NCBI GenBank assembly: GCA_049975425.1 | Contig: JBNGDI010000033.1 | Location: 1 to 31,234 of the forward strand | From: HyVt-105 sp049975425 | GTDB lineage: Bacteria; Bacteroidota; Bacteroidia; Bacteroidales; VadinHA17 | DNA: 31,234 bases | Direction: 5' to 3' | In this document: positions 18,225-26,504 of the stretch, piece by piece | Numbering within the stretch: position 1 is the first letter of the stretch | Layout of the letters: each line of letters opens with the position of its first letter | Translations under genes and position numbers: made by a program | The notes under the pieces: model-generated | Seen by the model: the letters and a program-made list of their open reading frames with translations, nothing else | What the model was told of the DNA's origin: nothing | Databases searched by the model: none

Positions 18225-18255
18225 TACACCTGATTGGGTGTATATCCTACATTTA
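18225..18255 (+). promoter_or_regulatory. Inverted repeat and possible promoter before the receiver/hybrid kinase operon
   Basis: TACACC (18225-18230) and GGTGTA (18237-18242) form a perfect inverted repeat around a 6-nt spacer. The word CCTACA also occurs as a direct repeat (18223-18228 and 18246-18251). TACATTTA (18248-18255) resembles the -7 element TAnnTTTG, though no clear TTTG sits upstream. The repeat would lie in the spacer of such a promoter, an operator-like position. Binding by the NarL-type regulator just upstream is inference. Confidence 0.35.
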
Positions 18256-18346
18256 TTTGGGGTGCAGGTTTACAGGCTATTACCCGGACAACGGATACTT
18301 TTATATCCAGGAATTCAGAATAACGGTATCCCTAACTGATACAAAG

Positions 18347-18727
18347 ATGGTGGTTGTCATTATTGACCGGACCCCTTTTACCATGTCCCGGCTTGCCGCA
18401 ATGCTGGCCGAAACCGAGGAGGTGGATGTGATGGTAAAGGTGGTTAATCCGGAAGATGCGAAAGAGAAGGTTATGCAGTACCAGCCCGATGTAGTGATCA
18501 TGGATTTGAATCTGACCGGAACAGACAGCTTGGGACTGATTATGGAAATTTCCCGGGTTCATCAAAAGATCAGGTGGATCGGGCTTACCAGCTATGCGGT
18601 GGAGCAGTACCGCAAAACCTGCCGGGAAGCCGGAGTGGAATACTGCCTTGACAAAAACCATGATTTTGAGCGAATACCGGCTTTACTAAAGAAAATCAAA
18701 ACAAATAATTCCGGGAAGAATGCCTGA
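18347..18727 (+). CDS. Single-domain response regulator with altered acidic pocket
   Basis: I choose the ATG at 18347 (126 residues) because it begins exactly at the first receiver strand, MVVVIIDRTP. An upstream TTG at 18257 would add 30 residues without domain character and would lie at or before the possible transcription start. Phosphoacceptor Asp53 (VVIMDLNLTG), the switch Thr in GLTSYA and the Lys in CLDKNHDF are present. The second residue of the acidic pair, normally Asp or Glu after Asp7, is Arg8. This should weaken metal binding, so phosphorylation may be slow or absent. The stop overlaps the start of the following hybrid kinase by 8 bases, showing translational coupling. No output domain is present. 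Confidence 0.85.
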   Translation: MVVVIIDRTPFTMSRLAAMLAETEEVDVMVKVVNPEDAKEKVMQYQPDVVIMDLNLTGTDSLGLIMEISRVHQKIRWIGLTSYAVEQYRKTCREAGVEYCLDKNHDFERIPALLKKIKTNNSGKNA

Positions 18728-20666
18728 ACATACCGAAATGATCAATGCCCGTGACCGGGACCAGCTCCTGGAAAGCATTTTCTACGGGACAGACATTGCC
18801 ATCTTCGTTGTGGAGGTGTCGCCGGACAAAGAGTTCAGGTACCTGGGGCTGAATCCGGCTCATGAGAGAATATCCGGACTGAAATCGGGAGAGATCAGGG
18901 GGAAACGCCCGGAAGACCTGTTCCCCGATGTTCCACGCAAAGTGATCAGGCAGATCAGAAACCATTATGAGGAATGCCTTGAAAAGGGAAGCAGCATCGA
19001 ATATGAAGAAATGATCCCCATCAGGGGGAAAAACCTCTGGTGGCTTAGCCGCCTCACACCCCTGAAGAACGCCGGGGGACGTGTATACCGGATCATCGGC
19101 ACGTCCACCCACATTTCCAGGCTGAAACAAACGGAGGAGGAACTCCTTATGCACAAAGAACAGCTGGAGCAGAGGGTGGCAAAGCGAACGGCCGAACTGA
19201 AGGAAAGCGAACAACGCTGCACCCGCATACTTGATTCCATGAGCGATCTGGTGATGATCTGTGAGTCCGGTGGCCGGGTGGAATATGCCAACCGGGCCAT
19301 GAAGGAAAGTCTGGGGAAGAATATTACGGGAGATAATTGTTATTCGGCCCTGTTTGGGTTTGAGAAACCCTGTGCCTGGTGCCGCAAAGACAGCCGGCAA
19401 ATGCTGAATGAGGAAATCAGACTTCCCCATAACGGACGCACTTATCAGTGGTCGTCCACCCCCATTGAGTTGACACATAACCATACCAGCCGGCTGAATG
19501 TGTTCAGGGACCTGTCGGATATTCTTTCGGCAAAGAAAAAAGCCGAGGAAAGCGACCGGCTGAAAACCCGGTTCCTGGCCACCATGTCGCATGAGCTCCG
19601 TACCCCGTTGAATGCTATCATGGGATTTTCAGCATTGATGAAAGAAACCCGGTCGCAGGAGGAAATGCTGGAATATGCCGGGATCATTTACCAGAGCGGG
19701 GAAAAACTCCTGGAACTTATCGATAATCTGTTTTTCCTGACTTCTTACGAAAGCGGAAGGCTGGAAATAAACCCGGTCAGTTTCAGCGTGGCCGAACTGC
19801 TGAAGGAAATCGAAAGGGAGTTAAAACTGGTGCAGGAAAAGGTGCATGACGGCAGAGTCCGTCTCCTTGTGGATATTCCGGCCGAAGAGGAGGACACCAT
19901 CCTGTTCAACGACCGGACAAAACTGCGGCAGGTATTACTTCAGCTCGTCAAGAACGGGTTCATGTTTACCCGGGAAGGGCATGTGAAATTGGCACTGGAA
20001 CGGGAAGACCCTGAGACCCTTCTGTTCCGGGTGGAGGACACCGGAATAGGAATCAGTCCGGAAAAGCTGGAGATTATTTTTGAAAAATTCCGTCAGGCAG
20101 ATGAATCCAACACCCGGATATTCGACGGCACCGGCATAGGCCTTTACATTGCCCGAAGCCTGATCGAAATGATGGGCGGTAAAATCAGTGTGGAATCCGT
20201 TCCCGGTAAAGGCTCTGTATTTACCGTTCAATTGCCGGTTCAACACAACCGTGAAGGGAAAGATAAGGAAGGTGAAAAAACGGCAACGGTAAAGGAAAAC
20301 CCGACCATCCTGGTGGTGGACGACGAATCCGACAACGCGGTTTTACTGGAAGCCATCCTGCGTTGGGAAGGGGTTTCGGTGGAAATGGCCGGGAACGGAA
20401 AGGAAGCGGTGCAAAAAGTGCGCAACGGCCGACGTTTCGATATGGTGCTGATGGACCTGAAAATGCCCGTGATGGACGGGTTCGAAGCAACCCGGCAGAT
20501 CAAGAAAGCCTTTCCCGGCCTGCCGGTCGTTGCCCAGTCGGCCTTTGTGGTTCCTGAGGAGAAAAAGAAAGCCATGGATGCCGGCTGTGATGCTTTTCTT
20601 ACCAAACCCATTCACAGGGAATCATTGAAAAAAATAGTGGATACGTACTGCATAAAAAGAAGTTAA
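18720..20666 (+). CDS. Hybrid histidine kinase: two PAS, HisKA, HATPase, REC
   Basis: This 648-residue cytoplasmic protein has two PAS domains (about 14-135 and 165-260) joined by a coiled coil (MHKEQLEQRVAKRTAELKES). The second PAS contains a cysteine motif, CYSALFGFEKPCAWC, of the kind seen in PAS domains of many anaerobes; a metal or redox role is possible. HisKA has His291 in MSHELRTPLNAIMGF. The ATPase domain (about 395-505) has an N box LVKNGFMFT with Gly where Ala is usual, G1 EDTGIGI and G2 GTGIGLYIA. The C-terminal receiver (about 527-645) has Asp579 in MVLMDLKMP. It overlaps the preceding receiver gene by 8 bases. The next gene follows after 23 bases with a closely similar receiver. 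Confidence 0.92.
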   Translation: MPEHTEMINARDRDQLLESIFYGTDIAIFVVEVSPDKEFRYLGLNPAHERISGLKSGEIRGKRPEDLFPDVPRKVIRQIRNHYEECLEKGSSIEYEEMIPIRGKNLWWLSRLTPLKNAGGRVYRIIGTSTHISRLKQTEEELLMHKEQLEQRVAKRTAELKESEQRCTRILDSMSDLVMICESGGRVEYANRAMKESLGKNITGDNCYSALFGFEKPCAWCRKDSRQMLNEEIRLPHNGRTYQWSSTPIELTHNHTSRLNVFRDLSDILSAKKKAEESDRLKTRFLATMSHELRTPLNAIMGFSALMKETRSQEEMLEYAGIIYQSGEKLLELIDNLFFLTSYESGRLEINPVSFSVAELLKEIERELKLVQEKVHDGRVRLLVDIPAEEEDTILFNDRTKLRQVLLQLVKNGFMFTREGHVKLALEREDPETLLFRVEDTGIGISPEKLEIIFEKFRQADESNTRIFDGTGIGLYIARSLIEMMGGKISVESVPGKGSVFTVQLPVQHNREGKDKEGEKTATVKENPTILVVDDESDNAVLLEAILRWEGVSVEMAGNGKEAVQKVRNGRRFDMVLMDLKMPVMDGFEATRQIKKAFPGLPVVAQSAFVVPEEKKKAMDAGCDAFLTKPIHRESLKKIVDTYCIKRS

Positions 20667-20689
20667 TCCTGAAAAGAGCAAGTTCTGTT

Positions 20690-21577
20690 ATGAAAAGAAG
20701 CAGTATTCGGTGGATCATATTACTTGCCGTTGCCTTTATCTGGCTTTCGCATTCGCTGATACAGGCCCTGCTCATTGAAGACCTTACCCTGGGGCAGGCC
20801 CTCGTGCTGAAGGTTCAGGCCGATGATATGGTCTTCAGGTTCTTTGTTATCCTCCTGGTGATCCTGCTGGGGATGAAAGTGTGTTGCGCACCTCGCCGGA
20901 ATCACAGGTATCTCATGGACGACCTCTATATACCTGAAAACCGGGCAAATCACCTCAACCCGGCTACCCGTAACCAGATCTCACGCTTTGTGCATGAAAT
21001 CCGGACCCAGCTGCACAACATTGTAGGATTTTCTCAGTTGCTGGAAAAAAAACCCCTCCGCGAAAGGGACAGAAACCGGTACCTGCATTATATTGAAAAC
21101 AGCAAACGGGCCATGGGGAGAGCGGTTGACGAATTATATACATACCAGCGTGCAAAAACCTCAGGGAAGAAAAACGGGCAATCCGCAGAAATATTTCCAC
21201 AGGATAAATGGAAGGGGAAAACCATTCTGGTAGCAGACGATGTGCAAACCAATTACATGTTGCTCAAACTGCCCCTGCAACGTACCGGGGCAGAAATACT
21301 CTGGGCAAAAAACGGGAAAGAAGCCGTGGATCTTTTCAGGGAAACGGAGCAGGTAGATCTGGTGCTGATGGATATTCTGATGCCCGAAATGGACGGTTTT
21401 GAAGCCACCCGGAAAATCAAGGAGATCAATCCCGAAGTGCCGGTCGTGGCCCAGACCGCCTATTCATACGATGAGATGGCGGTGAACTACGGGGCTGCTC
21501 CTTTTGACGGGTACCTGATCAAGCCAATCTGGCATGTCGACCTGTATAAAAAATGTTCGCGGTTTCTGGGAAAGTAG
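20690..21577 (+). CDS. Membrane protein with HisKA-like phosphoacceptor helix and REC, no ATPase domain
   Basis: This 295-residue protein has two transmembrane helices (about residues 8-28 and 47-64) separated by a short extracytoplasmic loop. A HisKA-type dimerisation segment follows at about 97-155: FVHEIRTQLHNIVGFSQLL, with the phosphoacceptor equivalent His102 and conserved Glu103 and Arg105. The receiver begins only about 20 residues later (177-293; VADDVQTNY, Asp228 in LVLMDILMPEMDG, switch Thr in AQTAYS, Lys278 in YLIKP). No N, G1 or G2 box exists anywhere, so it cannot bind ATP as a kinase. The frame is intact and short linkers replace the ATPase domain. It could be a membrane-bound phosphotransfer protein (the Spo0B principle) or a phosphatase or dimer partner for the hybrid kinase upstream. 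Confidence 0.85.
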   Translation: MKRSSIRWIILLAVAFIWLSHSLIQALLIEDLTLGQALVLKVQADDMVFRFFVILLVILLGMKVCCAPRRNHRYLMDDLYIPENRANHLNPATRNQISRFVHEIRTQLHNIVGFSQLLEKKPLRERDRNRYLHYIENSKRAMGRAVDELYTYQRAKTSGKKNGQSAEIFPQDKWKGKTILVADDVQTNYMLLKLPLQRTGAEILWAKNGKEAVDLFRETEQVDLVLMDILMPEMDGFEATRKIKEINPEVPVVAQTAYSYDEMAVNYGAAPFDGYLIKPIWHVDLYKKCSRFLGK

Positions 21578-21615
21578 TGGGATGATACATCAGACAAAAT
21601 AAACAATACCTATCC

Positions 21616-24177
21616 ATGAGTAAGCAGACAGGATCAGCACATATTTTCCGGTTCCCCTTCTGGATGGTTTTTTGGGGAATCCCGCTTTTCCTGGCTGCAC
21701 AGGATGAGACGCGGACCTTCAGGCGGATTTTCAGCGAAGCGGAATCGGTGTTGCTGTACCTGCACGATCATGAAAAAGCCCTTCCGCTCTACCTCATACT
21801 GAATGATATGGACAAAGAAAATGCCCATATCATGTACAAGATAGGCCTGTGCTACCTGAACATACCTGGAAAGAAAAGCGAAGCCATTCAGTGGTTCAGG
21901 AAAGCCGCGGAAAACATCAGCCGGAATTTCGTGCCGGTGTATGACGAGCGAAAAGCCCCGCCCGAAGCATGGTTTTACCTGGCACGGGCTTATCATGTTA
22001 CAAACCGCCTGGAAGAGGCCATTGAAACCTATCAGGTGTATGCCGGTGAAGCGGGTCCGACGGATTATTACGATATGGCCTTTGTGCAACAACAGGTGGA
22101 GGGATGCCGGCTGGCGCTGGAAATGCAGGAGGATCCGGTTCCTGTGCAGGAAACCCTTCTGCCGGAAACGATCAATGCTTATACGGAAAATTTCAACCCT
22201 GCCCTGTCGGGCAACGGGATGCACCTGGTGTACATGGCACGCAGCGGCGAGGAGAACCGCATTATCTATTCCCAAAGAAAGGGAGGAACGTGGGCTGAAG
22301 GAAGGGATATCACCCCGGAGTTGGGGGACCCGGGGATGATGGTGATTTCCTCCCTTTCTTTTCAGGGGAACCGGTTGGTGGTTTTCCGGGATGACCAGGG
22401 GAAGGCAGACCTGTATGTCAGTTACCGGAACGGGAACCACTGGAGCCCTCTGGAGAAAATGAACCGGAATATCAATACCCGCTACTGGGAAGGCAACGGT
22501 TGTTTTTCACCCGACGGGAACACCTTTGTTTTTTCCAGCAACCGGAAAGGGGGGCTGGGTGGCCTCGATCTCTATTGTTCGGAAAAAAATGAAAAAGGGG
22601 AATGGGGACCTGCCAGTTCCCTGGGCAAAACTGTCAATACCCCCCTGATGGACGATGCCCCATATTTCTCTGCCGACGGCAGCCGCCTGTATTTCAGCTC
22701 TCAGGGCCACCATGTAATGGGTGGTTACGACCTGTTTTTCACAGAACGAACCAGGGAAGGAACATGGAGCCGGCCGGTCAACCTGGGGTATCCGGTGAAT
22801 ACCACCGATGACGACCTGTTCATAGCCCCGGCTGGAAACGGTGATACCGCCTTTTACGCGCGTTTTACCGGCGAAGGCATGGTTCGCAGGGGAATCTACC
22901 GGATCGTCCTGCGGGTTGATGAACCGGCTGCCACACTGCATCTGTCGGGGAAGCTGAGTCTGTCCGACGGCAACCGGATAAAAACATCCGGCGGGTCTGT
23001 GGAAGTGACCGACACCCTCACCGGAGAAACCGTTGCGGAAGTACGCCCCGATTCGGTATCGGGCCGGTTTTCTCTTGATCTGTCCCCCGGAGTATACCGG
23101 GTGACATGCAGGGCGGAGGGATATGCCACCACTAGTCAGGTACTGGCCGTAAAAGGGGATATCGGCTCCCGCACATTGATTATGAATACCACCCTGTATC
23201 CCGATGCGGTGGCTTCAGGGGAATACCACCTTCTCCACAATACATATTTTGATTTCAATGAACACAGGCTCAATGCGGGAGAAAAGAGAAAACTCGACCG
23301 GATTGCCGCTATCCTGCTGGAATATCCGGAACTGAAATTCGAACTGACCGGATATGCCGATCCGCAGGGGAATGCCCGGTATAACCTGGGGCTCAGCGAC
23401 CGCCGGGCACTGGCTGTGGCCGGATACCTGGAAAGCCGGGGAGTGGATCCGGAAAGAATGATCGTTCGGGGTGTGGGGGAAATTGCGGCGGTGCCTGCTG
23501 AGAATTCGGAAAATGAACGTTTGCAGAAAGACGGGGATGCCCTGAGAAGAAGGGTGGAAGTAAAAGTGATCAAAACAGAGGAAGATGAAAAAATTCCGCA
23601 GGAAATTTCCATACCCGAATACCTGCAGGGGCCTTATGCCCTCAGGTATTCGGTGATCGTGATCCGGGTGGACGAACCCCTTCCATCGGAATATTTCAGC
23701 TGCTTCTCCATGGATGAACTCCGGTATATCAGGGAACTGAAAGCGAAAGACGGGTATATCTATACCCTGGGCAGTTATGCGGAGAAACCAAGGGCCATCC
23801 GGACCCTGGGTGAATTATTCCGTCTCGGGTTTACCGAGGCTGTGGTGGTGGATCAGCACGAGCTGGAAGAAATGGTGCTGGATGCCCTGGAGCATGAAAG
23901 CCTTCTGGGGCGCCCGCCTAAGATTACCGAAGTCCCCTGGTATACCATACAGATTTATGCTTTGAAAAATACTCCTCCCGAAAATGCCTTCCGCGGACTG
24001 GACAACATCATGGTTTTCCGCGGGAATGACGGGTTCACCCGGTATACCACAGGTAAATACCAGGGGTATCTGAAAGCAAGGGAGGCACTGGAAGGGATTT
24101 ATGGAAAGGGATACCCCGAATCGTTTATTCGTTTGCTCGAACCCCTGTACAGGGGTCGCAACGATGACCCGCAATAA
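21616..24177 (+). CDS. Envelope protein: signal peptide, TPR, PD40 repeats, OmpA domain, two SPOR-like repeats
   Basis: This 853-residue protein begins with a signal peptide (hydrophobic core FWMVFWGIPLFLAA, no lipobox). TPR-like helices cover about 35-150. PD40/WD40-like blades lie at about 190-430 (FSPDGNTFVFSSNRKGGLGGLDLY, then FSADGSRLYFSS). A carboxypeptidase-regulatory-like beta domain is at about 440-530. The OmpA C-terminal domain is at about 537-655, with the peptidoglycan-binding signature TGYADPQG and NLGLSDRRA. The C-terminus carries two SPOR-like repeats (YIYTLGSYAEKPRAIRTL and YTIQIYALKNTPPENAF). It is probably anchored to peptidoglycan in the periplasm. TPR-PD40-OmpA proteins of this phylum include the T9SS component PorE, but the absence of a lipobox and the SPOR tail argue against calling it PorE. 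Confidence 0.85.
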   Translation: MSKQTGSAHIFRFPFWMVFWGIPLFLAAQDETRTFRRIFSEAESVLLYLHDHEKALPLYLILNDMDKENAHIMYKIGLCYLNIPGKKSEAIQWFRKAAENISRNFVPVYDERKAPPEAWFYLARAYHVTNRLEEAIETYQVYAGEAGPTDYYDMAFVQQQVEGCRLALEMQEDPVPVQETLLPETINAYTENFNPALSGNGMHLVYMARSGEENRIIYSQRKGGTWAEGRDITPELGDPGMMVISSLSFQGNRLVVFRDDQGKADLYVSYRNGNHWSPLEKMNRNINTRYWEGNGCFSPDGNTFVFSSNRKGGLGGLDLYCSEKNEKGEWGPASSLGKTVNTPLMDDAPYFSADGSRLYFSSQGHHVMGGYDLFFTERTREGTWSRPVNLGYPVNTTDDDLFIAPAGNGDTAFYARFTGEGMVRRGIYRIVLRVDEPAATLHLSGKLSLSDGNRIKTSGGSVEVTDTLTGETVAEVRPDSVSGRFSLDLSPGVYRVTCRAEGYATTSQVLAVKGDIGSRTLIMNTTLYPDAVASGEYHLLHNTYFDFNEHRLNAGEKRKLDRIAAILLEYPELKFELTGYADPQGNARYNLGLSDRRALAVAGYLESRGVDPERMIVRGVGEIAAVPAENSENERLQKDGDALRRRVEVKVIKTEEDEKIPQEISIPEYLQGPYALRYSVIVIRVDEPLPSEYFSCFSMDELRYIRELKAKDGYIYTLGSYAEKPRAIRTLGELFRLGFTEAVVVDQHELEEMVLDALEHESLLGRPPKITEVPWYTIQIYALKNTPPENAFRGLDNIMVFRGNDGFTRYTTGKYQGYLKAREALEGIYGKGYPESFIRLLEPLYRGRNDDPQ

Positions 24178-24215
24178 ACTGTTTCTGTTCTGTGCACAGT
24201 CCCTGCCGGGAATGA

Positions 24216-24635
24216 TCAGAGCATCCGGGTCTTTTTGGAAGAAAATTCCCGCCGGTAGGCTTCTTCATCTCCGTAAGGAATGAATTTTTCATGATGTGCC
24301 GGAGACACAAAACCTTCCCTCTCACCGTGTCGTATCCCGCACCAGTATTTTTCCGTTTCACCGATAATCTTTACCCAGTACTGCAATATCCCATTGGCAT
24401 AGCCACAGTATATGCAGTTGAGCTTCTGCATGACGTTGAGGTATTGCAACCGGTGCCGGTCAATCAGTACATACCGGCTCCTTTTCACCGCAGGTATTCC
24501 ATAGATGGGGAAAGAAACCCGGTGGTACAGCTCGATCCAGAAATCGAGCATTAGCAAAGGGATTACAGCTGGATAGATGAAAGGCAGTATGATCAGGTGT
24601 TTCAGGAACCGGTGGCGGGTTTTCAGGTATTTCAT
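24216..24635 (-). CDS. Conserved small membrane protein of unknown function
   Basis: This 139-residue protein has one hydrophobic stretch at about residues 13-33 (LIILPFIYPAVIPLLML). A soluble part follows, rich in Tyr, Arg and Cys: IYHR-like YHRVSFPIYGIPAVKR, KLNCIYCGYANG and EKYWCGIRHG. The CIYCGYANG and YWCGI cysteines could bind a metal. I recall similar short proteins of unknown function in many bacteria, but no experimental role. It is convergent with the OmpA protein (38 bases between stops) and divergent from the lipoprotein gene. The ATG at 24635 places the hydrophobic segment near the N-terminus, as expected. Confidence 0.7.
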   Translation of the reverse strand: MKYLKTRHRFLKHLIILPFIYPAVIPLLMLDFWIELYHRVSFPIYGIPAVKRSRYVLIDRHRLQYLNVMQKLNCIYCGYANGILQYWVKIIGETEKYWCGIRHGEREGFVSPAHHEKFIPYGDEEAYRREFSSKKTRML

Positions 24636-24714
24636 GGGCAGCAGGGTTTGTTTTTCCTGAATAAAACTAACTACAAGTTTTTATATCGCCAATGATCCCC
24701 GACAAATAGCAACA

Positions 24715-24746
24715 TTTGCATAAGAGCCGAACTTGAGGTATTTTTA
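24715..24746 (+). promoter_or_regulatory. Candidate promoter of the lipoprotein gene
   Basis: TTTG (24715-24718) is followed after 20 nt by TATTTTTA (24739-24746). This has the same form and spacing as the sigma-gene promoter and differs from TAnnTTTG only in the last base. Transcription would start near 24753, about 70 bases before the chosen ATG at 24822, which argues against the earlier ATG at 24756. Confidence 0.5.
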
Positions 24747-24821
24747 TCAGGATCAATGATTTTTACGGGCTTCGGACCTGCATGTATTTTTTATGTTGTG
24801 AAACATTCTAATCTCTTTGAT

Positions 24822-25937
24822 ATGCCCCTTCTTCTGCGTTTGAGCTTTATCCTGTTCCCCCTGGTATCCTGTACTGCACAACCCGACATGGACTGGGAAA
24901 AACTACACTTGCGTTCGGTTATGGGTCTTCATGCTTCCAGTTCGGAGCTTGAACAGCCCGATCCTTTCGATGCCCCGGGTCCGTACGGAGCCCATCATCT
25001 AATGGATCAGGATTTTTCCACCGCCTGGTCGGAAGGAGTGGAAGGGCCCGGGCCGGGAGAATATGTGTATCTGGCGGTGGGGAAGGTCTTTCCGGAAAGA
25101 CTGTATATCGCCAACGGCTACCAGAAATCCCCCGCTGTGTTCGAGGCGAACAACCGGGTGAAAACCATGCATATACGTCTTTATGCCGGGTTTATGATCC
25201 CCGGCGAAGCAACCGAGGTGGAAACGGTGGCCAGGGTGAGGCCCTTTCTGCAAACGCATGTCATTTCCCTGGCCGATCAAACAGGCGTTCAAGAATTTAT
25301 TCTTCCGTTCAATAAGGAAGAGGCAACCGCATTTGTGAAGGAATGCCGTAAGGATTTTCTGTCTGAGTTTGCTTCGGAGCTTGAAGCGCTGGCGGCCTTC
25401 GCTCCTCCGGAGGAAGTTCAGCCGGAATTTACCTGGATTGTGCAACTGGAGATAAAAGAAATCTACCCGGGCTCCCGCTGGGACGATACCTGCCTTTCGG
25501 AAGTATGGACAGAAGGAAAGGAACAGGCCGGCAAGCCACTGAAAATAGACGAGGTGCAGGAGGTATATGCCTCGGATGACGGGAATTTTATCTATGTAAA
25601 AACGAACCGGCCTGAGCCGGTCATCCTTGTTGACCGTTCTGTGGAGGAAACCGGGATGGGGCTACCGGAAGGCCAGCACCTGGCAATGGCCCTTATGGAT
25701 GTAAGCTCTGACAGGAAATGGGCGCAGGTGAATTTTATGGTGGGACAGGAAGGCGGAGGCCGCGTGGAGGAAACCTCCCGGCTGTATTATGTGCCGGCCC
25801 TGCAGTGGGTTGAGCCCGAAACCTATGGGAACCCCATGGGGCTCTACGGATTCGGGGAAAAAGACGGGAAGACATACCTGATCACCGATGAGGGCGGGAC
25901 CGATCTGAGCCTGCTGAAAGAGCAGTTGAACCTTTAA
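24822..25937 (+). CDS. Lipoprotein with NADase-type glycan-binding-like domain
   Basis: I start this gene at the ATG at 24822 (371 residues), which gives a lipoprotein signal MPLLLRLSFILFPLVSC with the acylated Cys at 17. Starting at 24756 would bury this signal behind 22 extra residues. Residues of about 30-205 form a discoidin-like beta domain with the pattern of the NADase-type glycan-binding family: HLMDQDFSTAWSEG, GEYVYLAVGK, IANGYQKS, FEANNRVKTM, and finally IKEIYPGSRWDDTCLSE. The remaining 165 residues are not recognised. It is presumably an envelope surface or periplasmic protein that binds a polysaccharide or protein. A tpx gene follows after 39 bases and may share the transcript. 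Confidence 0.75.
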   Translation: MPLLLRLSFILFPLVSCTAQPDMDWEKLHLRSVMGLHASSSELEQPDPFDAPGPYGAHHLMDQDFSTAWSEGVEGPGPGEYVYLAVGKVFPERLYIANGYQKSPAVFEANNRVKTMHIRLYAGFMIPGEATEVETVARVRPFLQTHVISLADQTGVQEFILPFNKEEATAFVKECRKDFLSEFASELEALAAFAPPEEVQPEFTWIVQLEIKEIYPGSRWDDTCLSEVWTEGKEQAGKPLKIDEVQEVYASDDGNFIYVKTNRPEPVILVDRSVEETGMGLPEGQHLAMALMDVSSDRKWAQVNFMVGQEGGGRVEETSRLYYVPALQWVEPETYGNPMGLYGFGEKDGKTYLITDEGGTDLSLLKEQLNL

Positions 25938-25976
25938 GCAGGTTTATCTGTTTCTCTGAAAAAACAGAACAGTATT

Positions 25977-26474
25977 ATGGCAACCATTACACTTAAGGGG
26001 AATCCCGTTCATACCTCGGGAAACCTTCCGGAAAAAGGGCAAAAAGCCCCTGATTTCAGCCTGGTCAGGTCGGATTTGAGCGAACTTCGTCTTTCTGAAC
26101 TGAAGGGCAAAAGAATCATACTGAACATTTTCCCCAGCCTGGATACGGACGTTTGCGCGGCTTCGGTGAGGAAATTCAATGAAAAAGCCGCGGGACTAAA
26201 CAACACGATGGTGCTGGCCATTTCAAAGGATCTGCCCTTTGCCATGGGCCGCTTTTGCAGCACAGAAGGCATTGACCGGGTGATTACCCTTTCGGCTTTC
26301 CGTAACCAATTCTTCGGGAAAGAATATGGGGTGGAGATCACCGACGGCCCCTTCACCGGCCTTCTGGCCCGCAGCGTGCTGGTGCTTGATGAACAGGGGA
26401 AAGTGATCCATTCCCAGCTCGTCCCGGAGATAGCGCAGGAACCCGATTATGAGGCCGCCCTGTCGGTGTTGTAA
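25977..26474 (+). CDS. tpx: Thiol peroxidase Tpx
   Basis: Tpx is an atypical two-cysteine peroxiredoxin that reduces hydrogen peroxide and organic, especially lipid, hydroperoxides with thioredoxin as donor. The 165-residue protein has the normal length. The peroxidatic Cys60 lies in FPSLDTDVCAASVRKF and the resolving Cys94 in MGRFCSTEGID, the exact Tpx spacing. GPFTGLLARSVLVLDEQGKV near the C-terminus is also family typical. In an anaerobe with nitrite respiration it would help with peroxide and nitrosative by-products, which is inference. A strong terminator ends the transcript 31 bases past the stop. Confidence 0.96.
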   Translation: MATITLKGNPVHTSGNLPEKGQKAPDFSLVRSDLSELRLSELKGKRIILNIFPSLDTDVCAASVRKFNEKAAGLNNTMVLAISKDLPFAMGRFCSTEGIDRVITLSAFRNQFFGKEYGVEITDGPFTGLLARSVLVLDEQGKVIHSQLVPEIAQEPDYEAALSVL

Positions 26475-26504
26475 TGGGCTTTTAATGAGAGTATTTAAAA
26501 ACAG

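Noticed and set aside
18257..18346. TTG-initiated N-terminal extension of the lone receiver
   Set aside because: The 30 added residues have no receiver character and the TTG would lie at or upstream of the possible transcription start; the ATG at 18347 begins exactly at the first receiver strand.
24756..24821. Upstream ATG of the lipoprotein gene
   Set aside because: It would place 22 residues before a clear lipoprotein signal peptide and would lie almost on the predicted transcription start.
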